Below, piece by piece: positions 18,704-27,561 of a DNA stretch of 64,000 nt. A model generated the notes under the pieces. That model was not told where the DNA came from and did not search any database. It saw only the letters and a program-made list of their open reading frames with translations. The stretch spans positions 1,302,001-1,366,000 of the forward strand of contig NZ_CP088022.1 in NCBI RefSeq assembly GCF_013373795.3. The letters are read 5' to 3'. The translations under genes were made by a program, and so were the position numbers. How positions within the stretch are numbered: position 1 is the stretch's first letter; each line of letters begins with the position of its first letter. Origin of the DNA: Bradyrhizobium quebecense. Its GTDB lineage: Bacteria; Pseudomonadota; Alphaproteobacteria; Rhizobiales; Xanthobacteraceae.

Positions 18704-19639
18704 TCAGCCCGCCGTCTTGACGGCGTTCTGCCGGCTCCGGAATACGCGTACCCGTCCGTCGAGGCGCGGTGCCTCCTGGCGCGGCATCGGGGGAGCGGGT
18801 TCAGCGTGCCTTGGCTGCCGAGGCGCGAGGGGCGCTGCCTGCGCCCGGTGCTCTTCGAGACTGAGCTTGAGGCCCACCAGGGGTTCCCGGCCCGATGGGC
18901 CCGACACCACAATCCGGTTCCCGGTTACGCGCAGGGCGGGAGCTCCGAGGAAGATGGTTTCGGCGGCGATGGCGTAGCGATCCGCGCCGGGGCCTGTGGC
19001 TTCCAGCGAGAACCCCGTGATGGCGAGCGCGCGTCCCCGGGTTCCGGCAAAGGTTCCGAGCGGAACGAACTGGTTGTCGCCGCGCTGCGGCCTGGCGAAC
19101 TTGACCGCATATTGCAGGTTGAGATCGTGTGGCTTGTTCGGCCATTCGAGGGAAATTCCCTCGATTCGGGCTGGCGCGGCCGGTCCGGCAATCCACGTAT
19201 CCGGGCCGACCGTCACGTCACCCAAACCCGCGACATGCGCGAGCAGCTTGAGGGCGCTCAGCTCGTCAGGGCCGACCTCGGGCTCGTAGGTGTCGAATGG
19301 CTGGCCGGCCGGCTGACCGATCGGCTGCACAGCCGGTTGTCCCTGGCTCAGCGGTTCGATCTTGATATTGGCGGCGGTCGAGCCCCCGGCGCGCCCTGCC
19401 GTGACCTCGACGATCAGGCGGCTTGGCCGGGCCACCGACACGACCAGCGCGGTCTCGGGCGCAAACAGGGTTCCATTGGCCGCATCGGGCCCGGTAATGA
19501 TGTTACAATTGTTAAGGCTGGTGCGATCGGCATAGACGCGCACCACCGGAGGTGATGTCTTGTCTTCCGCGCCATTGTAGCGAACCAGGAAAAGACCCCG
19601 TGCCAGGTCAATGGTTTTCTGCTGAATCTGTTCGTTCAT
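18704..19639 (-). CDS. protein of unknown function in glycosyltransferase operon
   Basis: 311 residues, not recognised. No signal peptide or membrane segment is visible. The middle is rich in beta-prone segments (VVRVYADRTSLNNCNIITG, FAPETALVVSVARPSRLIVEV) around a proline/glutamine repeat of the form GQPAVQPIGQPAGQ; the C-terminus is basic and proline-rich. It starts at ATG 19639, with AGG about 6 nt before, and is followed 25 bases on by the GT gene, so it probably serves the same glycan, perhaps as a structural or carbohydrate-binding partner. That role is inference from position only. Confidence 0.7.
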   Translation of the reverse strand: MNEQIQQKTIDLARGLFLVRYNGAEDKTSPPVVRVYADRTSLNNCNIITGPDAANGTLFAPETALVVSVARPSRLIVEVTAGRAGGSTAANIKIEPLSQGQPAVQPIGQPAGQPFDTYEPEVGPDELSALKLLAHVAGLGDVTVGPDTWIAGPAAPARIEGISLEWPNKPHDLNLQYAVKFARPQRGDNQFVPLGTFAGTRGRALAITGFSLEATGPGADRYAIAAETIFLGAPALRVTGNRIVVSGPSGREPLVGLKLSLEEHRAQAAPLAPRQPRHAEPAPPMPRQEAPRLDGRVRVFRSRQNAVKTAG

Positions 19640-19747
19640 GGTCGCCTGCGAGCCTAACGGAATGGGTCGATATGTTTCCCACAGTGTGCCTCAAAAATCT
19701 ATGTGATAGAAGGGGGCTTAATGTTAATCCGGTGAGATAGTTCGCAC

Positions 19748-21070
19748 GTGCATATCGAAGACACCCTGCCGGTCATGATATCGAGCATGACCCCAATCGA
19801 CGACCGCGCGGCCGGGGGGCGCGCCCGCCCGCCAATGAACGTCCTCTTCGTCCACAACAACTTTCCAGCCCAGTACCGCCACATTGCGCGTGCGCTCGCG
19901 GAGCAGCCCGGAAACAAGGTCGTTGCGGTCGGTTCATCGACCGCGAGCACGACGCGGGATATCCGGCTGCTGAAATATTCGACGACCAAATCGGACTCCG
20001 CGATGGTCCATCCCTTTGCCCGCCGCTTCGATGTCGAAGCGCGGCGTGCCGAAGAGGTCCTGTATGCGCTGTCGTCGCTGTCGGGGCAGGGCTTCGTGCC
20101 CGACCTGATCTTCGCGCATCCCGGCTGGGGTGAGACGCTGCCGTTGCGCACGATGTTTCCGAAAGCGCGGATCATCCTCTATTGCGAATTCTACTACGGC
20201 GCCGAGGGCAGGGACGTCGGCTTCGATCCCGAGTTTCCGATGACGGGCCTCGACGGCAATGTCGCGCTCCATCTGAAGAACGCGACGACGCTGCTGGCGC
20301 TCACGGAATGCGATTCCGGCGTTTCGCCGACGCCATGGCAGAGGTCGACCTTTCCCCGCGAGTTTCAGAGCAAGATCGATGTCATCCACGAGGGCGTCGA
20401 CACCGACGAGGTGAAGCCCAATCCCGTCGCCAGGTTTCAGCTTCCGAACGGCGCGACACTGTCGGCGGACGACGAGGTGATCACCTACGTCTCGCGCAAT
20501 TTGGAGCCGGTGCGCGGATTCCATGTCTTCATGCGATCGCTGCCGAGGGTATTGGCTGCGCGGCCGAATGCGCAGGTGGTGATCGTCGGCGGCAGCGGCA
20601 CATCCTACGGCGCGAATCCACCGAAGGGCTCGAGCTGGAAGTCGATGTTCCTGGACGAAATCAGATCGGACATCGACCTGCGCCGCGTGCATTTCCTTGG
20701 CCGGATTCCCCGGGAACAGTATCTCGCGCTGCTGCAGATCTCCTCGGTGCACGTCTATCTGACCTATCCCTTCGTGCTGTCATGGTCGCTGCTGGAGGCC
20801 ATGAGTGCGGGATGTGCGGTGGTGGCATCCGACACGGCTCCGCTTCGCGATATCATCTCGGACGGCAACGGCCTGCTGGCGCCGTTTTTTGATACTGATG
20901 CGTTGTCGGATCAGGTAGTCTCGGTGCTGTCACGGCCGAAAGCCTTCAAGAAGATGCGGATGAAGGCGAGGAGCTTTGTGCGAGACAATTACGACGCAAA
21001 GCGGGTCTGTCTGCCCCGGATGCTGACGCTCGTCGATGAAGGTGTCCTCCCGCGCACGCACGGGGGATAA
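19748..21070 (+). CDS. family 4 glycosyltransferase
   Basis: Up to 440 residues. The fold starts at MNVLFVHNNFPAQYRHIARAL (in-frame ATG at 19836); the 29 residues before it from GTG 19748 are uncertain. The GT-B features are GFVPDLIFAHPGWGETL in the acceptor half, IHEGVDTDEVKP, then VTYVSRNLEPVRGFHVFMR and, in the donor half, YPFVLSWSLLEAMSAGCAVVASDTAPLRDII, the E-x7-E region of GT4 retaining enzymes. It lies 15 bases before the ParA-like gene and is divergent from the minus-strand operon. Sugar unknown. Confidence 0.88.
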   Translation: MHIEDTLPVMISSMTPIDDRAAGGRARPPMNVLFVHNNFPAQYRHIARALAEQPGNKVVAVGSSTASTTRDIRLLKYSTTKSDSAMVHPFARRFDVEARRAEEVLYALSSLSGQGFVPDLIFAHPGWGETLPLRTMFPKARIILYCEFYYGAEGRDVGFDPEFPMTGLDGNVALHLKNATTLLALTECDSGVSPTPWQRSTFPREFQSKIDVIHEGVDTDEVKPNPVARFQLPNGATLSADDEVITYVSRNLEPVRGFHVFMRSLPRVLAARPNAQVVIVGGSGTSYGANPPKGSSWKSMFLDEIRSDIDLRRVHFLGRIPREQYLALLQISSVHVYLTYPFVLSWSLLEAMSAGCAVVASDTAPLRDIISDGNGLLAPFFDTDALSDQVVSVLSRPKAFKKMRMKARSFVRDNYDAKRVCLPRMLTLVDEGVLPRTHGG

Positions 21071-21085
21071 CGCCAGGAGCTAGCG

Positions 21086-21748
21086 ATGCCGCTTGTCATC
21101 TCGGTTGCCCAGCGCAAGGGCGGGGTCGGAAAGACGACTCTTGCGGTCTTGCTGGCTGCAGAACTGGATCGGCGTACGGGCGTGGTGGGACTGGTCGACG
21201 CCGACTCCCAGGCGTCCGCCTGTCACTGGGCCGAGCCCGGCAATCTGTCGTTTCCCGTCTACCAGCTTGATCCGGAAACCCGGCCGGTTGCCGAATGGGC
21301 CAGGCTGATGCGCCAGATTCCGCATCAGATCATCGTCGTGGATTCCGCGCCCAACGACCGGGTGCTGGGCGCCGTGCTCGCGGTCGCCAATATCGTGCTG
21401 ATGCCGTGTACGCCGTCGGGCCTCGACATCGAGGCCACCGCGCGGACGATCGACATCGTGCGGGAGGTGCGTGCAGCGCGGCGAACCGCGCTCCGCGCCA
21501 TGATCGTGCCGAATCGCGTCGACCAGCGCACGCTCGAGGGCCAGCAGTTGATCGAGGAGCTGGATACGCTCGACGAAGAGATCGGGCCGATGATCGGAAG
21601 CCGCTCGGCCTATGTTCGCGCCGTCGCGCTGGGACAATCGGTTGCCGATTTCGCCAGCGGTACGCCCGCGGATCTCGAGATCAAGACGCTCGCCGATCTC
21701 GTCATGAGCTGGTGCGGGATCGCGCCCCGGCAGCGCATGACGGTCTAG
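21086..21748 (+). CDS. ParA/MinD-type P-loop ATPase
   Basis: 220 residues. The deviant Walker A motif KGGVGKTT with the signature first lysine is at residues 11-18, the Walker A' aspartates are in GLVDADSQASA, and Walker B is IIVVDSAPND. AGGAG lies 6 nt before the ATG. No ParB gene or obvious centromere-like repeat is nearby, so this is an orphan ParA rather than a replicon partition system. Its position 15 bases after a glycosyltransferase suggests it positions or polarises the polysaccharide machinery, as known for some orphan ParA proteins; that is inference. Confidence 0.88.
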   Translation: MPLVISVAQRKGGVGKTTLAVLLAAELDRRTGVVGLVDADSQASACHWAEPGNLSFPVYQLDPETRPVAEWARLMRQIPHQIIVVDSAPNDRVLGAVLAVANIVLMPCTPSGLDIEATARTIDIVREVRAARRTALRAMIVPNRVDQRTLEGQQLIEELDTLDEEIGPMIGSRSAYVRAVALGQSVADFASGTPADLEIKTLADLVMSWCGIAPRQRMTV

Positions 21749-22076
21749 ATTTAACAGAGCGATCCGGCTGCTTCACATCAGGCTAACCGTGCCTGTATGG
21801 GAAGAGGAAATCCCGCGCCACAACCGCCCCGTCATCTGACGGCGGCGTCTGCCGAAACCGCAGGAAAATGCGCCGGAAGCGCCGATAAAGCCGCGATCCG
21901 TTGACCGGCACGCGCGTTATCATTCGGCAGCCGAAAGGCTTGCCGGCGCGGGAACCTGACTTGGTTAACGGATTGCTCGCGCGCCTCTCGGCATTTGAAG
22001 CAAATGCCGCCGCGCGCCTGAGCCCAAGCTCAAGACATTTCCCGTAAATGCTTCCCGGCACGGTGGGGAGTGAAGA
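21749..22076. other. gene-free stretch with a 9-bp hairpin
   Basis: No supported ORF. CGGCATTTG (21989-21997) and CAAATGCCG (22001-22009) form a perfect hairpin with a 3-nt loop. The 3' end holds the GGGGAG ribosome site (about 22064-22070) of the next gene. Confidence 0.4.
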
Positions 22077-22706
22077 ATGTACAACGTCAAGAGAGTGATG
22101 GCCTTGCTTCTGGCCGTCATTGCGCTCGGGACCAGCGCGCAGCACACGCAAGCTGGAATGATCGGCTTCCCGCTGCCGCTGCGCGGCGTGGTCGAGAAGA
22201 TCCGCTTCAGCGAGCCGACGCTGGCGCCGATGGCCTACACCATGTTCTGCATGCGCTATGCCGACGAATGCAGGCAGAAGCCCCGCGCCCGCATGGTATT
22301 CCGCGGTGGTGCCACACGTCTTACCAAGCAGCGCATCGCCGACCTGATCGAGGTCAATGCCTCGGTCAATCGCAGCATCGCGCCACAGCGCAACGCGCGC
22401 GGCCTCGCCGGCGAGGAATGGTTGATCAATCCGGCGCGCGGTGACTGCAACGACTACGCCGTCAGCAAGCGCCATGAACTGCTGGCGCGCGGCTGGCCGA
22501 TGCGCGACCTGCTGCTGAGCGAGGTGGTGACCTCCTGGGGCGAGCATCATCTCGTGCTGGTGGTCCGCGCCGATGGCGGCGACATCGTGCTCGACAATCT
22601 GAACGCGCAGATCCGCAGCTGGTCGCAGGCGCGCTATCGCTGGGTCAGGATGCAGACCCCGGCGAACCCCGATCACTGGGCCGCCGTCGCGCAGGCTGGC
22701 GCCTGA
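22077..22706 (+). CDS. BTLCP-family transglutaminase-like cysteine peptidase
   Basis: 209 residues with a signal peptide (basic MYNVKR, hydrophobic core to residue 18, cleavage near HTQA-G), so it is exported to the periplasm. The triad expected of bacterial transglutaminase-like cysteine proteinases is present: Cys124 in GDCNDYAVSKR, His158 in WGEHHLVLVV and Asp173 in VLDNL. The best-known member, LapG, cuts surface adhesins, but there is no LapD-type partner here, and rhizobia carry several such proteins of unknown substrate. A terminator follows at 22736, so it is probably monocistronic. Confidence 0.88.
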   Translation: MYNVKRVMALLLAVIALGTSAQHTQAGMIGFPLPLRGVVEKIRFSEPTLAPMAYTMFCMRYADECRQKPRARMVFRGGATRLTKQRIADLIEVNASVNRSIAPQRNARGLAGEEWLINPARGDCNDYAVSKRHELLARGWPMRDLLLSEVVTSWGEHHLVLVVRADGGDIVLDNLNAQIRSWSQARYRWVRMQTPANPDHWAAVAQAGA

Positions 22707-22735
22707 ACTTCTGAGTTAGCCCCATCGATTGAACG

Positions 22736-22767
22736 TGGCGCGGCGAGACATTTCGCCGCGCCATTTT
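22736..22767 (+). terminator. rho-independent terminator after the BTLCP gene
   Basis: An 11-bp perfect stem TGGCGCGGCGA (22736-22746) with TCGCCGCGCCA (22753-22763), followed by TTTT (22764-22767). Confidence 0.8.
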
Positions 22768-22868
22768 CGTATGAGGGATGATGAAGATTGCGAGGGCGCT
22801 GCGACAGCATTCCGGAACGATTGCAGGCGTGACCGGTTGATCCCGGTCCAACCCATCGAGGCATCGAC

Positions 22869-23126
22869 ATGAAGCTGGCCGGCCTTGTCACGATTGCGAC
22901 GCTGGTCGTCGCCACAGCCGGTCCCGTGCTCGCACAGGGCACCGGGCAGACCACACAGGGCGCAACGCGCTACTCGATCGACGGCCCGGGCGGCGGTGTC
23001 CCGACATCGCGGCCGCAGGCGACCCAGCCGGTCCCGCCGGCAACACCGGTTTACCCCTATGGAAGGCCACCACGACACGCGGCGCCGGTTGGGCAGCAGA
23101 CCAACGTCCCGCTGGGGTCGCGTTAA
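22869..23126 (+). CDS. small exported proline-rich protein
   Basis: 85 residues, not recognised. A clear signal peptide (MKLAGLVTIATLVVATAGPVLAQ, cleavage after residue 22) is followed by a low-complexity mature part rich in P, T, Q and G with several P-x-x-P-V-Y-P type turns and no cysteines. GAGG lies 7 nt before the ATG. It sits alone between the terminator at 22736 and galE. Small secreted proteins of this composition are common in Bradyrhizobium, with no known role. Confidence 0.6.
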   Translation: MKLAGLVTIATLVVATAGPVLAQGTGQTTQGATRYSIDGPGGGVPTSRPQATQPVPPATPVYPYGRPPRHAAPVGQQTNVPLGSR

Positions 23127-23265
23127 TCGTCACTGCGGCAGCAAATCCGTTTGCTCTTAACGCTATTCCCATCGTCATTTTGCTGCGCCGGACGGAATGT
23201 CGTACCCATGCGATCATTGCGGTGGTTGAGGCGCAGGATTGGTCCGCGCAGGGACGGCATTTTCA

Positions 23266-24261
23266 ATGGCGAGCAGGGGTTCGATCCTCATCACGGGGGG
23301 CGCGGGATACATCGGATCCCATTGCGCCAAGGCGGTCGCCGAGGCCGGGTTTCTCCCGGTCGTCTACGACAACCTCTCCACCGGCCATCGCAATTTCGTG
23401 CAATGGGGACCGCTCGTGACCGGCGACGTCGCCGACCACGACAAGATCGCCGCCACCATCCGCGAGCACAATGCGCTGGCTGTGATGCACTTCGCCGCGT
23501 TTAGCGCGGTCGGCGAGTCCGTCGCGGATCCGCAGAAATACTTTGGCAATAACGTTGCCGGCACGCTCGGCCTGCTGCGCGGCATGCGTGAGGCAGGCTG
23601 CGACCGCCTGGTGTTTTCCAGTACCGGCGCCGTCTATGGCAATGCCGGGCGCGATCCCATTCCCGAGAGCGCCGCAGGGCCGACCGTCAATCCCTACGGC
23701 CGGTCCAAGTTCATGATCGAGCAGATGCTCGATGATTATCGCGCCGCCTATCAGTTCAAATCGGTCTGCCTGCGCTACTTCAACGCCTGCGGCGCCGATG
23801 CATCCGGCACCATCGGCGAGCTCCGCGATCCCGAGACGCATTTGATTCCGCGCGCGCTGATGGCGCTGCTCGGGCACGTGCCGGATTTCGCGATCTTCGG
23901 CGAAGATTATGAGACGCCTGACGGCACCGCGGTGCGCGACTACATCCATGTCGACGATCTCGCCGCCGCCCATATCGCGGCGCTCGAGCTGTTGTTGAAG
24001 GGGGGCGCCGGCGGTGTGTTCAACCTCGGCACCGGCACCGGCTATTCGGTGCGCGAGGTGCTCGACGCGATCCGCGCCGAGACCGGCGAAGCGGTGCCGA
24101 GCGTGGTGTGCGAACGCAGGGCCGGCGATCCGCCGATCCTGGTTGCCGATCCCTCCAGGTCGGAAAGCGGCCTCGGTTTCAAGGCGAGCCGGTCGGGTCT
24201 CGGTCACATCATTCGCTCGGCCTGGGCGTGGCACCAGAAGGCGCATCCGCGCCGGCGATAG
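23266..24261 (+). CDS. galE: UDP-glucose 4-epimerase
   Basis: 331 residues from the ATG at 23266. It interconverts UDP-glucose and UDP-galactose with bound NAD. The NAD loop ILITGGAGYIGSHCAKAV starts at residue 7, VYDNLSTGH follows, the catalytic serine-region FSSTGAVYG is near 120, and the Y-x3-K pair is in NPYGRSK (Tyr about 144, Lys about 148); VRDYIHVDDL is the usual GalE signature. An upstream in-frame TTG (23239) would add nine residues and lacks a ribosome site. It provides UDP-galactose for the glycan made by the preceding cluster. Confidence 0.95.
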   Translation: MASRGSILITGGAGYIGSHCAKAVAEAGFLPVVYDNLSTGHRNFVQWGPLVTGDVADHDKIAATIREHNALAVMHFAAFSAVGESVADPQKYFGNNVAGTLGLLRGMREAGCDRLVFSSTGAVYGNAGRDPIPESAAGPTVNPYGRSKFMIEQMLDDYRAAYQFKSVCLRYFNACGADASGTIGELRDPETHLIPRALMALLGHVPDFAIFGEDYETPDGTAVRDYIHVDDLAAAHIAALELLLKGGAGGVFNLGTGTGYSVREVLDAIRAETGEAVPSVVCERRAGDPPILVADPSRSESGLGFKASRSGLGHIIRSAWAWHQKAHPRRR

Positions 24262-24262
24262 G

Positions 24263-24334
24263 GCATGATCCGGAAAAGCGCGAAGCGGCTTTCCGTTGCG
24301 ACAAACACGGAACGCGTTTGCGCGGAGATCATGC
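24263..24334. repeat. palindromic intergenic element (GCATGATC type)
   Basis: GCATGATC at 24263-24270 pairs with GATCATGC at 24327-24334, with an inner GGAAA...TTTCC stem. It starts 2 bases after the galE stop. The same ends recur at 25820-25871 and, more degenerate, at 31871-31915. The layout fits a repeat I associate with Bradyrhizobium and relatives (recalled, not searched). Confidence 0.65.
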
Positions 24335-24350
24335 TCAAAATGGCGGAAGA

Positions 24351-24737
24351 CTAAGCTGCGTCCGCGCGCGACCTCAGCCGGCCGAGCTGGCTGCGCAGCA
24401 CCAACAGGATGAGGTGACCTGCGCCGATGCCGGCAAGACCTCCCGCCACCTTGACGATCGCGTCGAGCAGGCGGCCGTGACGGTCCGGTGTCAGCAATTG
24501 CATCGCTTCGAGTGTGAACGAGCTGAAGACAACAAAGAGCAAGATCAGCGCGGTACGCCGCGGGTAACCCAACACAAAGGCCATTGCCATCACTGCAAAC
24601 GCGGCGAAGCGCTCGGTCTGAGGATGGAAAAACGACGGACGGTCCTGGACCGGCGACAGCGTCACGAACGCGATAAAGGCAAGCGCAAGCCAGCCCGCAA
24701 TCACGCCAAACCTCCGTATCTTTGAAATATGCGACAA
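24351..24737 (-). CDS. VanZ-like small membrane protein
   Basis: 128 residues with four predicted membrane helices: about residues 10-28, 46-58, 62-77 and 96-114. The pattern of a first helix ending in LSPVQDRPSF, then a helix pair and a conserved E-x-x-Q (LEAMQLLTPDRHGRLLDAIVK) is that of the VanZ family, small inner-membrane proteins of unclear biochemical role, sometimes tied to envelope or glycopeptide phenotypes. It is divergent from the response-regulator gene at 25080 and convergent with galE. Confidence 0.75.
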   Translation of the reverse strand: MSHISKIRRFGVIAGWLALAFIAFVTLSPVQDRPSFFHPQTERFAAFAVMAMAFVLGYPRRTALILLFVVFSSFTLEAMQLLTPDRHGRLLDAIVKVAGGLAGIGAGHLILLVLRSQLGRLRSRADAA

Positions 24738-25079
24738 AGTATTCCCGGTCCTGTACCGCAGACGACCCCAGGCTGGATTAGCGCATCACCCGTGTCAGCG
24801 ACATGGAAATGGTCGCCGAAGGTTAACTTGCCCGCCGATTGTGACAGACACGACGGGTCGTCCTGTTGCCAAATGAAAGGTATCAAAATACCACATGCTG
24901 AAACTCAATCCCACTTGGCGCGCATCTCTCAGTGGGAACCAGTGACGCTTGCGCGGGTTCCCGGGATGTGCACCTGACGAAAAAATAAGGTTTCGCCTGT
25001 GGCTCCATTCATAGGCCGTTCACGGCCGGGAGCCTCATTTGATGCCGGAATATCGCAATGCTCACTCTCGGAGGCCAAA
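24738..25079. other. divergent intergenic region VanZ / response regulator
   Basis: 342 bases without a convincing gene. One long plus-strand reading (24729-24977) has no ribosome site and no protein-like features. The stretch 24880-24915 is A+T-richer. GGAGG at 25070-25074 is the ribosome site of the gene at 25080. It must hold promoters for both flanking genes. Confidence 0.4.
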
Positions 25080-25742
25080 GTGCGTCTGCTCGTCGTTGAG
25101 GATGACCCGGATCTGAACCGCCAGCTCACCACCGCGCTGACGGACGCCGGCTATGTGGTCGATCGCGCGTTCGACGGCGAGGAGGGGCATTTCCTTGGCG
25201 ACAGCGAGCCCTACGACGCGGTCGTGCTGGATATCGGCCTGCCGAAGATGGACGGTATCTCGGTGCTCGAGGCCTGGCGGCGGAACAAGCGGGTGATGCC
25301 GGTGCTGATTCTCACCGCGCGCGACCGCTGGAGCGACAAGGTTCAGGGGTTCGATGCCGGCGCCGACGACTATGTCGCAAAACCCTTCCATCTGGAGGAG
25401 GTGCTGGCGCGGATCCGCGCGCTGCTGCGCCGCGCGACCGGGCATGCCCAGGTCGAGCTGACCTGCGGGCCGGTGGCGCTCAATACCCGGACCAAGCGGG
25501 TCACCGTCAACGGCAACCCGATCAAGCTGACCTCGCACGAGTACAATCTGCTCGACTATCTGATGCACCACACCGGGCGGGTGGTCTCGCGCACCGAACT
25601 GGTCGAGCACCTCTACGACCAGGACTTCGACCGCGACTCCAACACGATCGAGGTGTTCGTCGGCCGCATCCGCAAGAAGCTGGAAGTCGATATTATCCAG
25701 ACTGTTCGGGGCCTCGGCTACATGCTGTCGCCGCCGACCTAA
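25080..25742 (+). CDS. OmpR/PhoP-family response regulator (FeuP-like)
   Basis: 220 residues from the GTG at 25080, placed 5-6 nt after GGAGG; readings from further upstream add residues that do not belong to the receiver fold. Receiver domain: acidic pair VVEDDPDLN at residues 5-12, phospho-acceptor Asp51 in VVLDIGLPKMDG, conserved lysine in VAKPFH. A winged-helix DNA-binding domain follows (YNLLDYLMHHTGRVVSRTELVEHLY, then IRKKLEVDIIQTVRGLGYML). The pair with the kinase at 25952 and its place upstream of the ccm genes resemble PhoPQ/FeuPQ systems of rhizobia; that identity is an inference. Confidence 0.9.
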   Translation: MRLLVVEDDPDLNRQLTTALTDAGYVVDRAFDGEEGHFLGDSEPYDAVVLDIGLPKMDGISVLEAWRRNKRVMPVLILTARDRWSDKVQGFDAGADDYVAKPFHLEEVLARIRALLRRATGHAQVELTCGPVALNTRTKRVTVNGNPIKLTSHEYNLLDYLMHHTGRVVSRTELVEHLYDQDFDRDSNTIEVFVGRIRKKLEVDIIQTVRGLGYMLSPPT

Positions 25743-25819
25743 AGCGCTTTGTCAAGCGAACCGGTCCGCGTGAAGAAAGCGCGACCAAACAAAAGGATGA
25801 GGGCATATCCTGTTCAATC

Positions 25820-25871
25820 GGATCATGCTCTTAGAGTGCTTGATCGGCGTATACGGGCATTGGCATGATCC
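25820..25871. repeat. palindromic intergenic element between regulator and kinase genes
   Basis: GGATCATGC (25820-25828) and GCATGATCC (25863-25871) form a 9-bp inverted repeat and match the ends of the element after galE (24263-24334). It lies in the 209-base gap of the two-component operon and may form a hairpin in its mRNA. Confidence 0.55.
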
Positions 25872-25951
25872 GCGCCGGGAGAACTGGATTCGCCAATGTT
25901 TGAATCCCTGATGTCTGTTGCCGCTGACACGCTGTTCGAGCCCGTGCTCTG

Positions 25952-27328
25952 ATGGGCGGCAGCTCGCTTGCGACCCGCCTGTTCGTCTCGGCGACCGCCT
26001 GGGTGGTGGTGATCCTGGCGATCACCGGCGTGATCCTGTCGTCGGTCTATCGCGACGCCACCGAGCGCGCCTTCGATCGGCGGCTCAATCTCTATTTGCG
26101 CACCCTGATCGCCGAGGTGGCGACGCCGGACGAGCCGGCGGACCGCCAGTTCCAGTCGCTCGGCGAGCCGCTGTTCGACCTGCCGCTGTCGGGCTGGTAC
26201 TGGCAGATCACCCGCACCGACACGGAAAAGGGCGAGACCCGCGCCTCACGCTCGCTGTGGGACAAGAAGCTGCCGAAGCTCGAGGAGCACGGCGCCGAGT
26301 TGACTGCCGCCGGCGTCCGCCTCGGCTATGTCGACGGACCCGAAGGCCAGAGCCTGCGCGTGGTCGAGCGCCCGGTCGATCTCGGCGCCGACGGCAAGTT
26401 CCTGGTCAGCGTCGCCGGCGATGCCACCGAGATCTTCGATGAGACGCGCAGCTTCGACTATTATCTCGGCGGCACCTTCGCAGCCCTCGGCATCGTGCTG
26501 CTGCTGACCACGATCTTCCAGGTGCGCTACGGCCTCGCGCCGCTCAAGCGCATATCCGATGCGATTGCCGATATCCGCTCCGGCCGCGCCGAGCGCCTCG
26601 AAGGCCGGTTTCCGGTCGAGATCGCGCCGCTCGCGCGCGAGACCAACGCGCTGATCGATGCCAACCGGGAGATCGTCGAGCGCTCGCGCACCCATGTCGG
26701 CAATCTCGCCCATGCGATCAAGACGCCGCTGTCGGTGATCGTGAACGAAGCCGGCGCGCATGCCGGCGATCCCTTTGCCAGCAAGGTGCTGGAGCAGGCC
26801 GACCTGATGCGTGACCAGGTCGCGCATCACCTCGAGCGCGCGCGGATCGCCGCCCGGGCCACCATCGTCAGCACCATCACCGACGTCGCCCCTGTTATCG
26901 AGGCGCTGCGCCGGACCATGGAGAAGATCCATCGCGATCGCGACCTCGCGATCGAGGCGAAGGCCGACCCGGCGGCGCGGTTTCGCGGCGAGCGGCAGGA
27001 TCTCGAGGAGATGGTCGGCAATCTCGTCGACAACGCCTGCAAATGGGCGGCTTCTCAGGTTTTCATCGAGGTCAGCGTGGTCCCGCCGGAGGCCTCGGGC
27101 GCCGGCCCCAGGCTGCGCATTGTGGTCGACGACGACGGACGCGGCCTGTCGGAGGCCGAGCGCGCCCAGGTGGCGCGGCGCGGCCAGCGGCTCGACGAAT
27201 CGAAGCCCGGCTCGGGGCTCGGCCTGTCCATCGTGACCGATCTCGCCGGTCTCTATGGCGGCAGTCTCACGCTGAATGACGCGCCGATCGGCGGTCTGCG
27301 GGCCGAGCTCGTGCTGCCGGCGGTGTAG
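25952..27328 (+). CDS. sensor histidine kinase (PhoQ/FeuQ-like)
   Basis: 458 residues. A first membrane helix (about 13-33), a periplasmic sensor part (about 35-170), a second helix (about 172-192), a HAMP-like linker, then the H-box NLAHAIKTPLSVI with the phospho-accepting histidine near residue 254, the N-box VGNLVDNACKWA, and the G-boxes VDDDGRGL and GSGLGLSIV. The order and the HAIKTPLS variant are those of PhoQ-type kinases. It follows its regulator after a 209-base gap that contains a palindromic repeat. The signal it senses is unknown; FeuQ relatives act in osmotic control of glucan export, which is only suggestive here. Confidence 0.9.
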   Translation: MGGSSLATRLFVSATAWVVVILAITGVILSSVYRDATERAFDRRLNLYLRTLIAEVATPDEPADRQFQSLGEPLFDLPLSGWYWQITRTDTEKGETRASRSLWDKKLPKLEEHGAELTAAGVRLGYVDGPEGQSLRVVERPVDLGADGKFLVSVAGDATEIFDETRSFDYYLGGTFAALGIVLLLTTIFQVRYGLAPLKRISDAIADIRSGRAERLEGRFPVEIAPLARETNALIDANREIVERSRTHVGNLAHAIKTPLSVIVNEAGAHAGDPFASKVLEQADLMRDQVAHHLERARIAARATIVSTITDVAPVIEALRRTMEKIHRDRDLAIEAKADPAARFRGERQDLEEMVGNLVDNACKWAASQVFIEVSVVPPEASGAGPRLRIVVDDDGRGLSEAERAQVARRGQRLDESKPGSGLGLSIVTDLAGLYGGSLTLNDAPIGGLRAELVLPAV

Positions 27329-27439
27329 GGCATGATGATATTAGGTTGAATGGCGTTCGCGAAGGCGGTGCGCTCCCGCTGCGCTCGCAGGTGCTGTCCG
27401 TTTTTAATCCCTCGTGCGGTACGCAATCTGTTCTTGCCC

Positions 27440-27453
27440 ATGATCTAGATCAA
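27440..27453. promoter_or_regulatory. FixK/FNR-type box, one mismatch
   Basis: ATGATCTAGATCAA is a near-perfect palindrome that differs at one base from the TTGA-N6-TCAA pattern. Its centre is about 115 bases before the 56-aa gene at 27562. Compare the four exact boxes at 60822, 61277, 61991 and 63049. Confidence 0.35.
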
Positions 27454-27561
27454 AGGATTTAGATCCAATCCCGGGGTTCTCCGTGGGTGAACGGAGTTCC
27501 AGAAGTCGTATTGCGCGGCTTGTTCCCCGTGCAATCATCCCCCGATCTCGGGAGACGGCCC

